A stretch of 64,000 nt of DNA from positions 1 to 64,000 of the forward strand of contig NZ_PYMB01000017.1 in assembly GCF_003026455.1 (NCBI RefSeq), written 5' to 3'. The stretch is from Photobacterium rosenbergii (GTDB lineage Bacteria > Pseudomonadota > Gammaproteobacteria > Enterobacterales > Vibrionaceae). Numbering within the stretch: position 1 is the stretch's first letter; every line of letters begins with the position of its first letter. Positions 44,272 through 52,938 of the stretch are shown here, piece after piece. The notes beneath the pieces were generated by a model. That model was given only the letters and a program-made list of their open reading frames with translations. It had not been told where the DNA came from and searched no databases. The position numbers and the translations under genes were made by a program.

Positions 44272-44537
44272 CAATGGGAGAGAAATAGGAGGTTTTTATA
44301 TTTGTTTCGAAAGCATCAGTGATTTCCCCCACCAACGCAAGTTTTTTATCCCATAAGTGTGTTTTGGGCAACATCCGGACTCAGATCCTGCCTTGGTTTC
44401 CAGCGGTAAATATCCAGTTTTAGGCGGTTGGTGCACTTTACTAGGGAAAGTTGTTTTTTATTGAAAATAAAGATGACAGCAACCCGATGAAGACATCCCA
44501 AAGTGGAATAAAATTACAGTTTGATGACAGGCTGGAT

Positions 44538-44567
44538 AAAAAAAAGCCACCCCAAATTCAGGATGGC
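44538..44567 (-). terminator. Minus-strand terminator downstream of the Spot 42 locus
   Basis: GCCATCC-N8-GGGTGGC-type stem (44546-44552/44561-44567, one mismatch), followed on the minus strand by eight T. It lies 112 nt beyond the stop of a possible small membrane ORF and implies a transcript other than Spot 42 itself. Confidence 0.7.
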
Positions 44568-44678
44568 GATTTCATGTATTTGTTGGCTAGCCGGTTTGAA
44601 ACCCACTACCGAAAACAAATATGAACAAGAAGCAAACAAGATTATAGCTACCTGCCCAACAAAATTAAAGTAATTACT

Positions 44679-44843
44679 CTAAAAATTAATGAGGAAAAAA
44701 CCAGCAAATAGAGTAAACCCTGGCAACAAAAGCTTCCAGTACAAGTATTCGGTAACTAAATAGATGAGTTGGCAACCAATCAGCGCCAATATGATCAAAA
44801 TATAAACGGGAAGTTTGGGGGGATGAATTTTTCTTTGGCGCAA
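44679..44843 (-). CDS. Possible 54-residue membrane peptide directly after Spot 42
   Basis: A 54-codon frame starting at TTG 44843, immediately past the Spot 42 terminator stem. It has a basic N-terminus (RQRKIHPPK), a hydrophobic segment (LPVYILIILALIGCQLIYLV), a polar turn (TEYLYWK) and a second hydrophobic segment ending FFLINF. No ATG or GTG is in frame, and AGGG in the terminator arm is the only ribosome-binding candidate. The strand is T-rich, which alone favours hydrophobic codons, so this may be an artefact. A terminator at 44538 supports a transcript. No family recognised. Confidence 0.35.
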   Translation of the reverse strand: MRQRKIHPPKLPVYILIILALIGCQLIYLVTEYLYWKLLLPGFTLFAGFFLINF

Positions 44844-44844
44844 T

Positions 44845-44946
44845 AAAAAACGCCCTGGTCAAATGACCAGGGCGGCTGAATCAGCCAAATCCAATAACGT
44901 GAAACAAAAGGTCTGAAAGATAGAACATCTTACCTCTGTACCCTAC
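44845..44946 (-). ncRNA. spf: Spot 42 small RNA
   Basis: The minus strand begins GTAGGGTACAGAGGTAAGAT, identical to the 5' end of E. coli Spot 42, and remains near-identical through TTGGATTTGGCTGATTCAGC. It ends with the hairpin GCCCTGGTCATTTGACCAGGGC and TTTTTT. This Hfq-dependent RNA represses secondary carbon metabolism when glucose is present. A promoter TTTTCA-N17-TACAGT (-36 to -8) precedes it. It is between polA and engB (yihA), the standard location. Confidence 0.98.
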
Positions 44947-45057
44947 GCCTCTAACTGTATATCAATTGCTCAGTCTTGAAAAGACTTTTTGTAATTTTTT
45001 TTCAAGATCTCGTAAGTAGTTTCTAAACTTCGTAAGTCGCTGAGCGAATAATTTCAG

Positions 45058-45084
45058 CAAAAAAATAGCCAGCAAGGCTGGCTA
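45058..45084 (-). terminator. polA terminator
   Basis: TAGCCAGC-CTT-GCTGGCTA (45066-45073/45077-45084) followed on the minus strand by a T-run. Confidence 0.9.
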
Positions 45085-45115
45085 ATTTCTTACGTTTTAG
45101 AACATTCGAGCTAAA

Positions 45116-47887
45116 TTAGTGCGCCTGATCCCAATTATCACCGGTACCGGCATCGGCAATGAGCGGAACAGCCAGTTCAGCCGCAGATTCCATCAAACGG
45201 CGAACCTCGGCAGAAACGTTGTCGACCTCCGACTCCTGTACCTCAAATACAAGTTCGTCATGAACTTGCATTAGAAGGCGAACTCGACCTTCAGGTTGCT
45301 GACCGACCCATTCATCCACCAACACCATAGCACGTTTAATAATATCGGCAGCGGTACCCTGCATCGGGGCATTGATCGCCGCACGCTCAGCTGCCTTGCG
45401 GCGCATGCCATTACGTGACTTGATATCAGGCAGGTGCAAACGACGGCCAAACAGTGTTTCTACATACCCTTGCTCGCTGGCCTGGTTGCGGGTGCTTTCC
45501 ATGTATTCCAGTACGCCTGGGTAGCGTTCGAAGTACACATTCATGTAATCCTGCGCTTCGTTACGGCCCATATCCAACTGCTTGGCCAAGCCAAATGCAC
45601 TCATGCCGTAGATCAGGCCGAAGTTGATTGCCTTGGCACGGCGACGCTGCTCGCTGGTCACCGACTCAAGCGGGATCCCCAAGATTTCAGCTGCGGTTGC
45701 GGCGTGAATATCTTTACCGTGGTTGAAGGCATCTAGCAGGGCCTGATCACCGGATAGGTGCGCCATAATACGCAGCTCAATCTGTGAATAGTCGACCGCC
45801 AATACCTTATAACCCGTCGGTGCAATGAAAGCTTGGCGAATACGACGTCCTTCATCATTACGAACCGGGATGTTCTGCAGGTTAGGATCACTTGACGACA
45901 AACGCCCCGTCGCAGTCACGGCCTGGTGGTATGAGGTATGGACACGGCCTGTTGCCGGGTTCACCATCTTCGGCAGCTTGTCGGTATAGGTTGATTTCAG
46001 TTTCGCCAAGCTTCGGTATTCCAGGATCAACTTCGGCAGCGGGTAATCCAATGCCAGCTCCTGCAGTACCTCTTCATTGGTCGAAGGGGTACCTGATGGG
46101 GTTTTCTTCAGAACCGGCAGGCCCATTTTCTCAAACAAAATAGCCTGGAGCTGTTTTGGCGAGCTCAGGTTGAATTCATCACCCGCAATCTCGAAAGCTT
46201 GCTTTTCCAGCTCATCAAGGCGGGCAGCAATCTCGGTTGACTGCGCGCCAAGCAGCATGCTGTCAATCAATACCCCGGTACGCTCCATGCGTGACAAGAC
46301 CGGTACCAATGGCATCTCGATATCGTCAAATACTGATTTGAGCTTGTCATCGGCATTTACTTTCTCAAGCAACACATTATGCAAGCGCAGGGTAATGTCC
46401 GCATCTTCGGCGGCATAAGGGCCGGCCTGCTCCAGATCGATCTGGTTGAAGGTCAGCTGCTTTTTGCCCTTGCCGGCAATATCTTCAAAGCTGATGGTCT
46501 TGTGCTCGAGGTAGCGCAGCGACAGGCTATCCATATCATGGCGACCGACCACGCTATTGAACACGTAAGACTCTAGCATGGTGTCAAAGCGGATCCCCTG
46601 CATCTCGATACCATAGCGGGCAAGAATACTGGCATCGAACTTAAGGTTCTGGCCTACCTTGTCCTTGCTCGGGTCTTCCAGCAGCGGCTTGAGTTGGGCC
46701 AGTACCCAATCGCGGTCAAGTTGGGCCGGGGCATCGAGATAATCATGGGCAACCGGCACGTAGGCTGCTTTGCCTTCTTCCACGGCAAATGACACACCAA
46801 CCAGGTTAGCTGTCATATAATCCAAGCCATCAGTCTCGGTATCGAACGCCACCACTTCTGCGGTATTGAGTTTTTCCAGCCACTGGTTGAATGCCGCTTC
46901 ATCCAGCACGGTTTCATAGCCACTGCGGTCAATCACAGGGGCAACCGGTTTAGCTTCAGCAGCGGGCGCCGCCGATTTTTCATCGGCTACAATACGGCCA
47001 TCACTGCCATCAAGCATTTCAGAAAGCCAGCGACGGAACTGCAACTGGCCAAACAGCTTAGTCAGTTCATCGGTGTCCGGGGTGGTTTTCACCAACTGAT
47101 CCGGCGTGACATCCAGCTCGACATCCAGTTTGATTGTCGCCAGCTCATAGGACAAGTATGCCGCTTCCTTGTTATCAAGCAGCTTTTTCGACATGGTTTT
47201 CGAGCCACGGAAACCCAGCGGGGCAATATCATCGAGGTTGGCGTACAACGCATCCAAACCACCGATACCGGTCAGCAGGGCCTTGGCCGTCTTTTCGCCA
47301 ACGCCCGGCACACCCGGGATGTTATCGACCTTGTCGCCCATCAGGGCAAGGTAGTCGATGATCAGCTCTGGGCCGATACCAAACTTATCAACAACCCCAG
47401 CTGGATCCATTACCACATCGGTCATGGTGTTGATCAGGGTAATATTCTGATCAACCAGTTGAGCCATATCTTTATCACCGGTACTGATCAATACCGGCAT
47501 ACCCGCTTTAGATGCCTGGCTGGCCAAGGTACCGATCACATCATCGGCTTCTACCCCGGAAATCGAAATCAGCGGCAGGCCCATGGCCTTGATCACGGCA
47601 TGGAGCGGCTCGATCTGAGAGCGGAGATCATCCGGCATTGGCGGACGGTTGGCCTTGTATTCCGGGTACATCTCGTCGCGGAATGTTTTGCCTTTCGCAT
47701 CAAAGATGACGGCAATGTGCTCGGTGGAAAACTGGCGCAACATACTGCGCAGCATGTTCACAACACCATACACCGCTCCGGTTGGTTCACCGTCTGAATT
47801 AGTGAAGTTAGGCGCAGCGTGGTAGGCACGATAAAGATAAGATGATCCATCAATCAGAATAAGTGGATTTTCTGGGATAGTTGCCAT
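45116..47887 (-). CDS. polA: DNA polymerase I
   Basis: A 923-residue repair and Okazaki-processing polymerase. The N-terminal 5'-3' exonuclease (about 1-320) begins LILIDGSSYLYRAYHA. The central 3'-5' proofreading domain keeps its metal-binding motif FDTETDG (near residue 345). The polymerase domain has motif A DYSQIELRIMAHLSGD, motif B (RRRAKAINFGLIYGMSAFGL) and motif C QVHDELVFEV. Length equals E. coli PolA (928 aa), so all three activities are expected. Confidence 0.98.
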   Translation of the reverse strand: MATIPENPLILIDGSSYLYRAYHAAPNFTNSDGEPTGAVYGVVNMLRSMLRQFSTEHIAVIFDAKGKTFRDEMYPEYKANRPPMPDDLRSQIEPLHAVIKAMGLPLISISGVEADDVIGTLASQASKAGMPVLISTGDKDMAQLVDQNITLINTMTDVVMDPAGVVDKFGIGPELIIDYLALMGDKVDNIPGVPGVGEKTAKALLTGIGGLDALYANLDDIAPLGFRGSKTMSKKLLDNKEAAYLSYELATIKLDVELDVTPDQLVKTTPDTDELTKLFGQLQFRRWLSEMLDGSDGRIVADEKSAAPAAEAKPVAPVIDRSGYETVLDEAAFNQWLEKLNTAEVVAFDTETDGLDYMTANLVGVSFAVEEGKAAYVPVAHDYLDAPAQLDRDWVLAQLKPLLEDPSKDKVGQNLKFDASILARYGIEMQGIRFDTMLESYVFNSVVGRHDMDSLSLRYLEHKTISFEDIAGKGKKQLTFNQIDLEQAGPYAAEDADITLRLHNVLLEKVNADDKLKSVFDDIEMPLVPVLSRMERTGVLIDSMLLGAQSTEIAARLDELEKQAFEIAGDEFNLSSPKQLQAILFEKMGLPVLKKTPSGTPSTNEEVLQELALDYPLPKLILEYRSLAKLKSTYTDKLPKMVNPATGRVHTSYHQAVTATGRLSSSDPNLQNIPVRNDEGRRIRQAFIAPTGYKVLAVDYSQIELRIMAHLSGDQALLDAFNHGKDIHAATAAEILGIPLESVTSEQRRRAKAINFGLIYGMSAFGLAKQLDMGRNEAQDYMNVYFERYPGVLEYMESTRNQASEQGYVETLFGRRLHLPDIKSRNGMRRKAAERAAINAPMQGTAADIIKRAMVLVDEWVGQQPEGRVRLLMQVHDELVFEVQESEVDNVSAEVRRLMESAAELAVPLIADAGTGDNWDQAH

Positions 47888-48211
47888 AAAGATATTCTTA
47901 TATCCGGGGGATGAAAGAGTTAGGGCACTAGGATGCCATGACTACCCCCAACTGTTAACTGCTGTTTTCCAGTTTGGGGGGCACATCTGTGGATAAGTTT
48001 GTTGGTAGTTCATTTTAAAGCGTTGATCAAATTTTAACACCACAAAAAACACAGACATAAAAACAATAAAATACAGCAACTTATATCAATATCGCTCAAT
48101 AGATCCACGATCCTGAAATGATCATTAATTGTGGAAAAAGTTAACAGCACATACTGAAATAAGATGAACTGAGAGTAAAAATAGACAAATCTGACGATAA
48201 AGGGAGCCATT
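47888..48211. other. polA-elbB divergent intergenic region
   Basis: No gene found in this A/T-rich stretch. A single perfect DnaA box TGTGGATAA (47988-47996) lies about 100 bp upstream of polA, and an imperfect CCCCCAACT/AGTTTGGGGG inverted repeat lies at about 47944-47980. The elbB Shine-Dalgarno is AGGGAG before ATG 48212. Confidence 0.4.
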
Positions 48212-48862
48212 ATGAAGAAAATCGCAGTTATTTTGAGCGGTTCAGGCGTGTTTGACGGTGCCGAAATCCATGAATCCGTCCTTGCACTGCTTGCCATCGA
48301 GCAAGAAGGTGCCAGTTGGCACTGCTTTGCCCCGAATATGGATCAGCACCATGTGATCAACCACCTGACCGGTGAAGAAATGGCAGAAACAAGGAATGTA
48401 TTGATTGAGGCGGCTCGGATCGCCCGCGGTCAAATCGATGATTTGGCGAGTTTGGATCCCAGCCAGTATGACGCCCTGCTGCTACCCGGCGGCTTCGGTG
48501 CAGCCAAGAACCTCTCCGATTTCGCTTTCAAGGGCAGCGAATGCACTATCCACCCAGAGGTTAAGCGGGTGTGCCAGAAGTTTGCTGAGGAAGAAAAACC
48601 CGCCGGTTATTTGTGTATTGCCCCTGCTATGATCCCGCTGATCTATGGCCCGGGAGCCAAAGGTACTATTGGCAATGATCCAGATACGGCCAAGGCGTTC
48701 ACCCTAATGGGGGGCGAGCATATCAAGTGCCCGGTCAGTGATTACGTGTTGGATCAAAAACGCCGTCTACTGACGACGCCTGCCTATATGCTAGCCGGCA
48801 GCATTTCCGAGGCGGCAGAGGGGATCAATAAATTGGTCAAGGAATTGGTGAAGATTGCCTAG
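48212..48862 (+). CDS. elbB: DJ-1/PfpI-family glyoxalase ElbB
   Basis: A 216-residue class I glutamine amidotransferase-like protein. The DJ-1 nucleophilic elbow is YLCIAPAM (Cys near residue 135), and the N-terminus KKIAVILSGSGVFDGAEIHE matches E. coli ElbB (217 aa), which has weak glyoxalase activity and was linked to isoprenoid synthesis. Precise substrate uncertain. It is followed by the RyhB gene, which is transcribed toward it on the opposite strand. Confidence 0.92.
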   Translation: MKKIAVILSGSGVFDGAEIHESVLALLAIEQEGASWHCFAPNMDQHHVINHLTGEEMAETRNVLIEAARIARGQIDDLASLDPSQYDALLLPGGFGAAKNLSDFAFKGSECTIHPEVKRVCQKFAEEEKPAGYLCIAPAMIPLIYGPGAKGTIGNDPDTAKAFTLMGGEHIKCPVSDYVLDQKRRLLTTPAYMLAGSISEAAEGINKLVKELVKIA

Positions 48863-48885
48863 CACTTTTAGTGCTAATTGCAGAT

Positions 48886-49063
48886 AAAGAAAAAGCGGCA
48901 CTACTTTCCATTATCAAGACCTGGAAGTAGTTGCCGCTCAGCAGAAGGGATTGTATTTTCAGCCCTACACTAAAAACCCACCCTAGCTAAAGTACACTGG
49001 AAGCAATGTGAGCAATGTCGTGCCTTCAAACGAGAACCCTTTGTTACTGTTCTCGCTGAGTGC
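48886..49063 (-). ncRNA. ryhB: RyhB iron-responsive small RNA
   Basis: The minus strand contains the conserved RyhB core GCACGACATTGCTCACATTG followed by CTTCCAGT (48996-49024), near-identical to the E. coli core. The transcript is predicted to run about 175 nt from 49063 to a terminator AGCGGCA...TGCCGCT (48894-48937) plus TTTTTCTTT. That is longer than enteric RyhB (about 90 nt), as is known for Vibrio RyhB. It should silence iron-using proteins when iron is scarce. A Fur box overlaps the promoter. Confidence 0.93.
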
Positions 49064-49067
49064 AAGT

Positions 49068-49097
49068 TAATAATAACCATTCTCATTTAAGATGCAA
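49068..49097 (-). promoter_or_regulatory. ryhB promoter with Fur box
   Basis: TTGCAT (49092-49097), 16-bp spacer and TATTAT (49070-49075) on the minus strand. AATAATAACCATTCTCATT (49069-49087) between and over them matches the 19-bp Fur consensus at 11 positions. Fur with iron would therefore shut off ryhB. Confidence 0.8.
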
Positions 49098-49102
49098 GTG
49101 TT

Positions 49103-49549
49103 TTATTGAGAATTGTTGTCATTTAGTTGTTTGATGAAATGCAGGCGGTAATCTTCAATCCCGTCTTTCTTCTCCAAGTGCTCGATTTGGTAACCATTCC
49201 TTAGCAATAGACGCAGCATCGCAGGGAAACGGTTGCGAGATTTCACCCTCAGCTCCTGATAGCCTTGCGCCACCACCCATTCTTCCTGTGCCTCTAACAG
49301 AGCCTGGGCCACCCCACCCCGTCGGCCAGCCGGCGCCACACCACCCAACCAACTGTAAAAACACTCTTCCGATAATTGATAGCCAATCTTTACCCCGACC
49401 AATTCACCGTCTTGCTCGGCCACCAAAATCAGTGCCCGGTGGCCACGAAGCCGTTGTTTGATTTCATCCTCGGTAGCAGGACGGGCAAATTCACTAATGG
49501 CGGCCAACACAGTTACCGCTTCTTCAATACTGGCCTCTCGGATATGCAT
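49103..49549 (-). CDS. GNAT-family N-acetyltransferase
   Basis: A 148-residue single-domain GNAT protein. The acetyl-CoA-binding motif A is present as GGVAPAGRRGGVAQALLEAQ (about residues 69-88). The substrate is unknown. It ends only 5 bp before the ryhB -35 element, so read-through from this gene would run into ryhB. An 11-bp inverted repeat 18 bp upstream of its start could be a regulatory hairpin. Confidence 0.85.
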   Translation of the reverse strand: MHIREASIEEAVTVLAAISEFARPATEDEIKQRLRGHRALILVAEQDGELVGVKIGYQLSEECFYSWLGGVAPAGRRGGVAQALLEAQEEWVVAQGYQELRVKSRNRFPAMLRLLLRNGYQIEHLEKKDGIEDYRLHFIKQLNDNNSQ

Positions 49550-49566
49550 ACTTCCTCCTGTATACC

Positions 49567-49600
49567 AAACGGATTAACCTTCAGAGCGATTAATCCGTTT
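49567..49600. repeat. 11-bp perfect inverted repeat upstream of the GNAT gene
   Basis: AAACGGATTAA-N12-TTAATCCGTTT. It lies in the short gap between yhhQ's end and the GNAT start. It may be a leader hairpin or operator; no T-run follows on either strand. Confidence 0.6.
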
Positions 49601-49608
49601 GAAAATAA

Positions 49609-49632
49609 TAAGGCCAGCAATGCTGGCCTTAA
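49609..49632 (-). terminator. yhhQ terminator
   Basis: AAGGCCAGC-ATT-GCTGGCCTT, followed on the minus strand by ATTATTTTC, a moderate U tract. It separates yhhQ from the GNAT gene. Confidence 0.6.
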
Positions 49633-49671
49633 ACTGTGCTTATTATGGTGTGAAACCCAAATAAGGGAAAG

Positions 49672-50367
49672 CTACACACCCTGGGTATTATGCTGCTGGC
49701 TGTCCCCTTCCGGCTTGGCCGGCGATAAAGTGGTTAACTTACCAATCAGGTAATTAAGCAGTACACCGTACATCGGCACAAACAAGCCAAGGCTGATAAG
49801 CAACTTAAAGCCATAATCTACCAGGGCTATCTCCACCCAGTTCTCAGCCATGAACGCATCTGGGCTGTTATAGAACGCAATCGAGAAGAAGGCCAAGGTA
49901 TCAAGCGCATTACCAAATAGTGTCGAGCAGCTCGGCGCAACCCACCATTGCTTGGTCTGGCGAAGGCGGTTGAATACCGACACATCCATGATCTGGCCTA
50001 GCAGGTAAGCCATGAAGCTGGCAATCGCTATCCGGGCAACGAACAGGTTAAATTCCCCAAGATGACCAAGCCCCTGATACTCTCCCTGATAGAACAGGAC
50101 AGACAGGACATAGGAAATCAATAGGGCCGGCATCATCACCCGCAGGATAATTTTCCTTGCCATACCCGCCCCGAAAATACGGACCGTCAAGTCTGTTGCC
50201 AGAAAGATAAACGGAAAGGTAAAAGCACCCCAGGTAGTATGGAATCCCATCACGGTAAAAGGGAGCTGCACCAGGTAATTGCTCGATGCGATAATAAGCA
50301 GGTGGAAAACCACCAGGAAAGAAAGCGCCTTGCGCTGCTGCGCGGGCGAAAATTGAGAAGTCGTCAT
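49672..50367 (-). CDS. yhhQ: Queuosine precursor transporter
   Basis: A 231-residue inner-membrane protein of the VUT/YhhQ family with about six membrane segments (starting at residues 15, 42, 73, 112, 155 and 188). It contains FPFIFLATDLTVRIFGAGMAR, typical of the family. E. coli YhhQ imports preQ0 and preQ1 for queuosine-modified tRNA. No preQ1 riboswitch was visible in the short upstream region. Confidence 0.92.
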   Translation of the reverse strand: MTTSQFSPAQQRKALSFLVVFHLLIIASSNYLVQLPFTVMGFHTTWGAFTFPFIFLATDLTVRIFGAGMARKIILRVMMPALLISYVLSVLFYQGEYQGLGHLGEFNLFVARIAIASFMAYLLGQIMDVSVFNRLRQTKQWWVAPSCSTLFGNALDTLAFFSIAFYNSPDAFMAENWVEIALVDYGFKLLISLGLFVPMYGVLLNYLIGKLTTLSPAKPEGDSQQHNTQGV

Positions 50368-50485
50368 TGTCAGACCTTTTTGTCATTGGGGGAGAGGGAA
50401 CCCAAAACACCACTGCCAGCTCTCACACTGCCAGTAGCAACCGAAGGCGGGGATTATACAGCAAACCACCGCTTTGCCCAGTGTT

Positions 50486-50791
50486 TCACCGCTTGCCGAG
50501 CAACCCAGCAAGGAATAACAGTGTTTCCCCAGCATCACTGCCGAGCCCTTCCAGCCACATCTGGCTGCTGTAGTGCTCCCCTTTGAGCAGTAACTGGCAA
50601 CCTTCAAAATCCACCAGCCACACATGCAAGTCAGCATTGGCCTCTTGCTCTAACACTGTCATGCCGAGGTGTTGCAACAAAGCCTCAGCAACCTCGGCAA
50701 AATTATCATAGTCGAAATCAGGGCTACCGATCTCAAGCAGCCTTGCGGCACTGTCAACATGGCGGCACCAGTAAGGTGAGCTTCCAGTCAT
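50486..50791 (-). CDS. DUF3630-like small protein
   Basis: A 101-residue soluble protein that I associate, with modest confidence, with the DUF3630 family found near recQ in vibrios. It is acidic (FDYDNFAEVAEALLQHLG) and has a conserved-looking hydrophobic C-terminus (ETLLFLAGLLG). No catalytic motif is visible. It reads in the same direction as yhhQ and is separated from it by 118 bp. Function unknown. Confidence 0.65.
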   Translation of the reverse strand: MTGSSPYWCRHVDSAARLLEIGSPDFDYDNFAEVAEALLQHLGMTVLEQEANADLHVWLVDFEGCQLLLKGEHYSSQMWLEGLGSDAGETLLFLAGLLGKR

Positions 50792-51084
50792 GGCGCTATA
50801 TTCCTTTTAACAATGGGAGGTCGCAGAAGGTTTCCTGTAACCAATTGTTTCCTTGCGTATCAAGCAATAACCAGCCTCTAGCCAAGGGGCGAGGTTCATG
50901 GTTTTATGAAGTTGTTGCCAATCGGGGAAACCCGGTTAGCAATCGGTGAATTTAACATTCTCACCAAATACGCAAGCTGTTTTGTAGCGAACAGAGCATG
51001 CCGGGGCCAAGCCCCAGTTTGTATCTAAAACGCATTTTATACCGGACGCGGATTGTCCGGTATTTTTTTACCTGGCCTTTCTCT
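50792..51084. other. Intergenic region with unassigned plus-strand terminator
   Basis: No gene is found. Near its right end, ATACCGGAC-N7-GTCCGGTAT (51039-51047/51055-51063) is followed by TTTTTT on the plus strand, while on the minus strand no T-run follows. A short GGGGC-CAA-GCCCC hairpin (51003-51015) precedes it. Both neighbours are on the minus strand, so this terminator could end a plus-strand small RNA. Confidence 0.45.
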
Positions 51085-52938
51085 CTAGCCGATCCCGAAA
51101 CCGACTTCTTCACCTGCGGTGAGATGATCTTCGATAAGCCCCATGAAGGCATTACCGTATTTTTCCAGCTTACGGTGCCCGACCCCGTTGACCGCCAACA
51201 ACTCTCCCGCCGAAGTCGGCAGACGCTCTGCCATCTCCATCAGGCTGGCATCATTGAATACCACATACGGTGGCAAATCTTCCTCATCGGCAATCGCTTT
51301 GCGCAGTTTGCGTAGCTTGGCAAACAACTTCTTGTCGTATTGGCGGTTAGCCATTTTATCACTCTTGGCACTGCGGGCCGCAATATCCAACCTCGGCACG
51401 GCTAGATCGAGCGGCACTTCGCCCCGCAGGACTTCACGGGCCTTAGCCGTCAGCTGCAAGATCGAACTACGGACAATATTCTGGGTCAGGAAGCCACGGT
51501 GGATAAGCTGGCGCAGAATACTGACCCAAAACTCATGGCTGTGCTCACGGCCGATACCATAGGTGCTGAGCTTGTCGTGGCCATGCTCGCGGATCCGCTG
51601 GTTCTGCATACCGCGTAGTACTTCCACTACGTGGGTAATACCGAAGCTCTGGTTCACCCGGTATACACAAGACAAGGCCTTCTGCGATACCTCAAGAGCA
51701 TCAAAGTGCTTGGGCGGGTCAAGGCAGACATCGCAGTTGCCACAGGGTTCTTCCCGCGCCTCACCAAAATAATTGAGCAGCACCTGGCGGCGGCAAGTCT
51801 GCGCCTCGGCAAACGCCCCCATGGCATTGAGCTTATGGCTCTCCACCAATTTCTGCGGGCCTTCTTCTTTTTCATCCAAACAGCGGCGCAGCCAAGCAAG
51901 ATCCGATGGGTCGTAGAACAGGATAGCTTCTGCCGGCAGGCCATCACGCCCCGCTCGCCCGGTTTCCTGATAGTAGGATTCGATATTGCGCGGAATATCA
52001 TAATGAACCACAAAGCGCACGTTGGACTTGTTGATCCCCATGCCGAAAGCCACGGTCGCAACCACGATCTGGATATCATCACGCTGGAACGCTTCTTGGA
52101 CCCAAGCTCGCTCATCGTGCTCCATCCCGGCATGATAGGCAGCTGCTCGGACTCCACTCTCGTTGAGCTTCTCGCTGATTTGCTCGACTCGCTTGCGGCT
52201 GTTGCAGTAGACAATGCCACACTGGCCACGCATGCCGGATAGGTAGCGGGTCAACTGGGCCATTGGCTTGTATTTTTCCTGCAGGGTATAGCGGATATTT
52301 GGCCGGTCAAAACTACCGAGATAGGTATGTTGTTCCTGAAGTGCAAGCCGGGCCACGATGTCCTGACGGGTAGTCTCATCCGCCGTGGCTGTCAGGGCAA
52401 TCACCGGCACCTTAGGGAAAGCCTGTCGCAAACTACCAATCGCCGCGTATTCTGGACGGAAGTCATGGCCCCACTGTGAAATACAGTGCGCTTCATCGAC
52501 CGCAATCATACTGAGGGGCAAACTGGCAAGACGTTCGGAAAAATCTCGGCTTAGCAAGCGCTCGGGAGAAACATAGACCAGTTTCAACTGATCCTGGGCC
52601 ATCGCCTGAAAGGTATCCTGCATGGCTTCCCACGACATGGTGGAGTTAATACAGGCAGCGGCCACCCCGTTAGCCTTGAGTTGGTCGACCTGATCTTTCA
52701 TTAGGGAAATCAACGGGGAAACCACCAAGGTCAGTCCATCGCGCAGCAAGGCCGGAATTTGATAGCACAGCGACTTACCGCCACCGGTCGGCATGATCAC
52801 TAGGCAATCCTGGCCAGAGACCACCGCCTCGATAACAGACTGCTGGCCTTCGCGGAATTCCTGATAGCCGAATACCTCCTGCAGGACCTGCTGACAGGTC
52901 ATTGGGCTCTCGGTCTGGCTCGGCTGGCTTGCTGGCAT
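51085..52938 (-). CDS. recQ: ATP-dependent DNA helicase RecQ
   Basis: Unwinds recombination and stalled-fork intermediates. ATG 52938 gives about 617 residues, near other RecQ proteins (about 610); the frame extends to 52989. Walker A is MPTGGGKS, the DEAH-type box is VDEAHCISQWGHDFRPEY, the zinc site is C-x-n-CGNCDVC (about residues 380-405), then a winged helix and an HRDC domain at the C-terminus (NDASLMEMAERLPTSAGELL). It diverges from rarD. Confidence 0.96.
   Translation of the reverse strand: MPASQPSQTESPMTCQQVLQEVFGYQEFREGQQSVIEAVVSGQDCLVIMPTGGGKSLCYQIPALLRDGLTLVVSPLISLMKDQVDQLKANGVAAACINSTMSWEAMQDTFQAMAQDQLKLVYVSPERLLSRDFSERLASLPLSMIAVDEAHCISQWGHDFRPEYAAIGSLRQAFPKVPVIALTATADETTRQDIVARLALQEQHTYLGSFDRPNIRYTLQEKYKPMAQLTRYLSGMRGQCGIVYCNSRKRVEQISEKLNESGVRAAAYHAGMEHDERAWVQEAFQRDDIQIVVATVAFGMGINKSNVRFVVHYDIPRNIESYYQETGRAGRDGLPAEAILFYDPSDLAWLRRCLDEKEEGPQKLVESHKLNAMGAFAEAQTCRRQVLLNYFGEAREEPCGNCDVCLDPPKHFDALEVSQKALSCVYRVNQSFGITHVVEVLRGMQNQRIREHGHDKLSTYGIGREHSHEFWVSILRQLIHRGFLTQNIVRSSILQLTAKAREVLRGEVPLDLAVPRLDIAARSAKSDKMANRQYDKKLFAKLRKLRKAIADEEDLPPYVVFNDASLMEMAERLPTSAGELLAVNGVGHRKLEKYGNAFMGLIEDHLTAGEEVGFGIG

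Noticed and set aside
44174..44374. A 66-codon minus-strand frame near the engB terminator
   Set aside because: It includes the engB terminator and has no Shine-Dalgarno or recognisable fold; noncoding structure explains the region better.
47988..47996. DnaA box as a sign of a replication origin
   Set aside because: Only one box is present, with no A/T-rich unwinding element, box cluster, dnaA or gidA. A single match is expected by chance.
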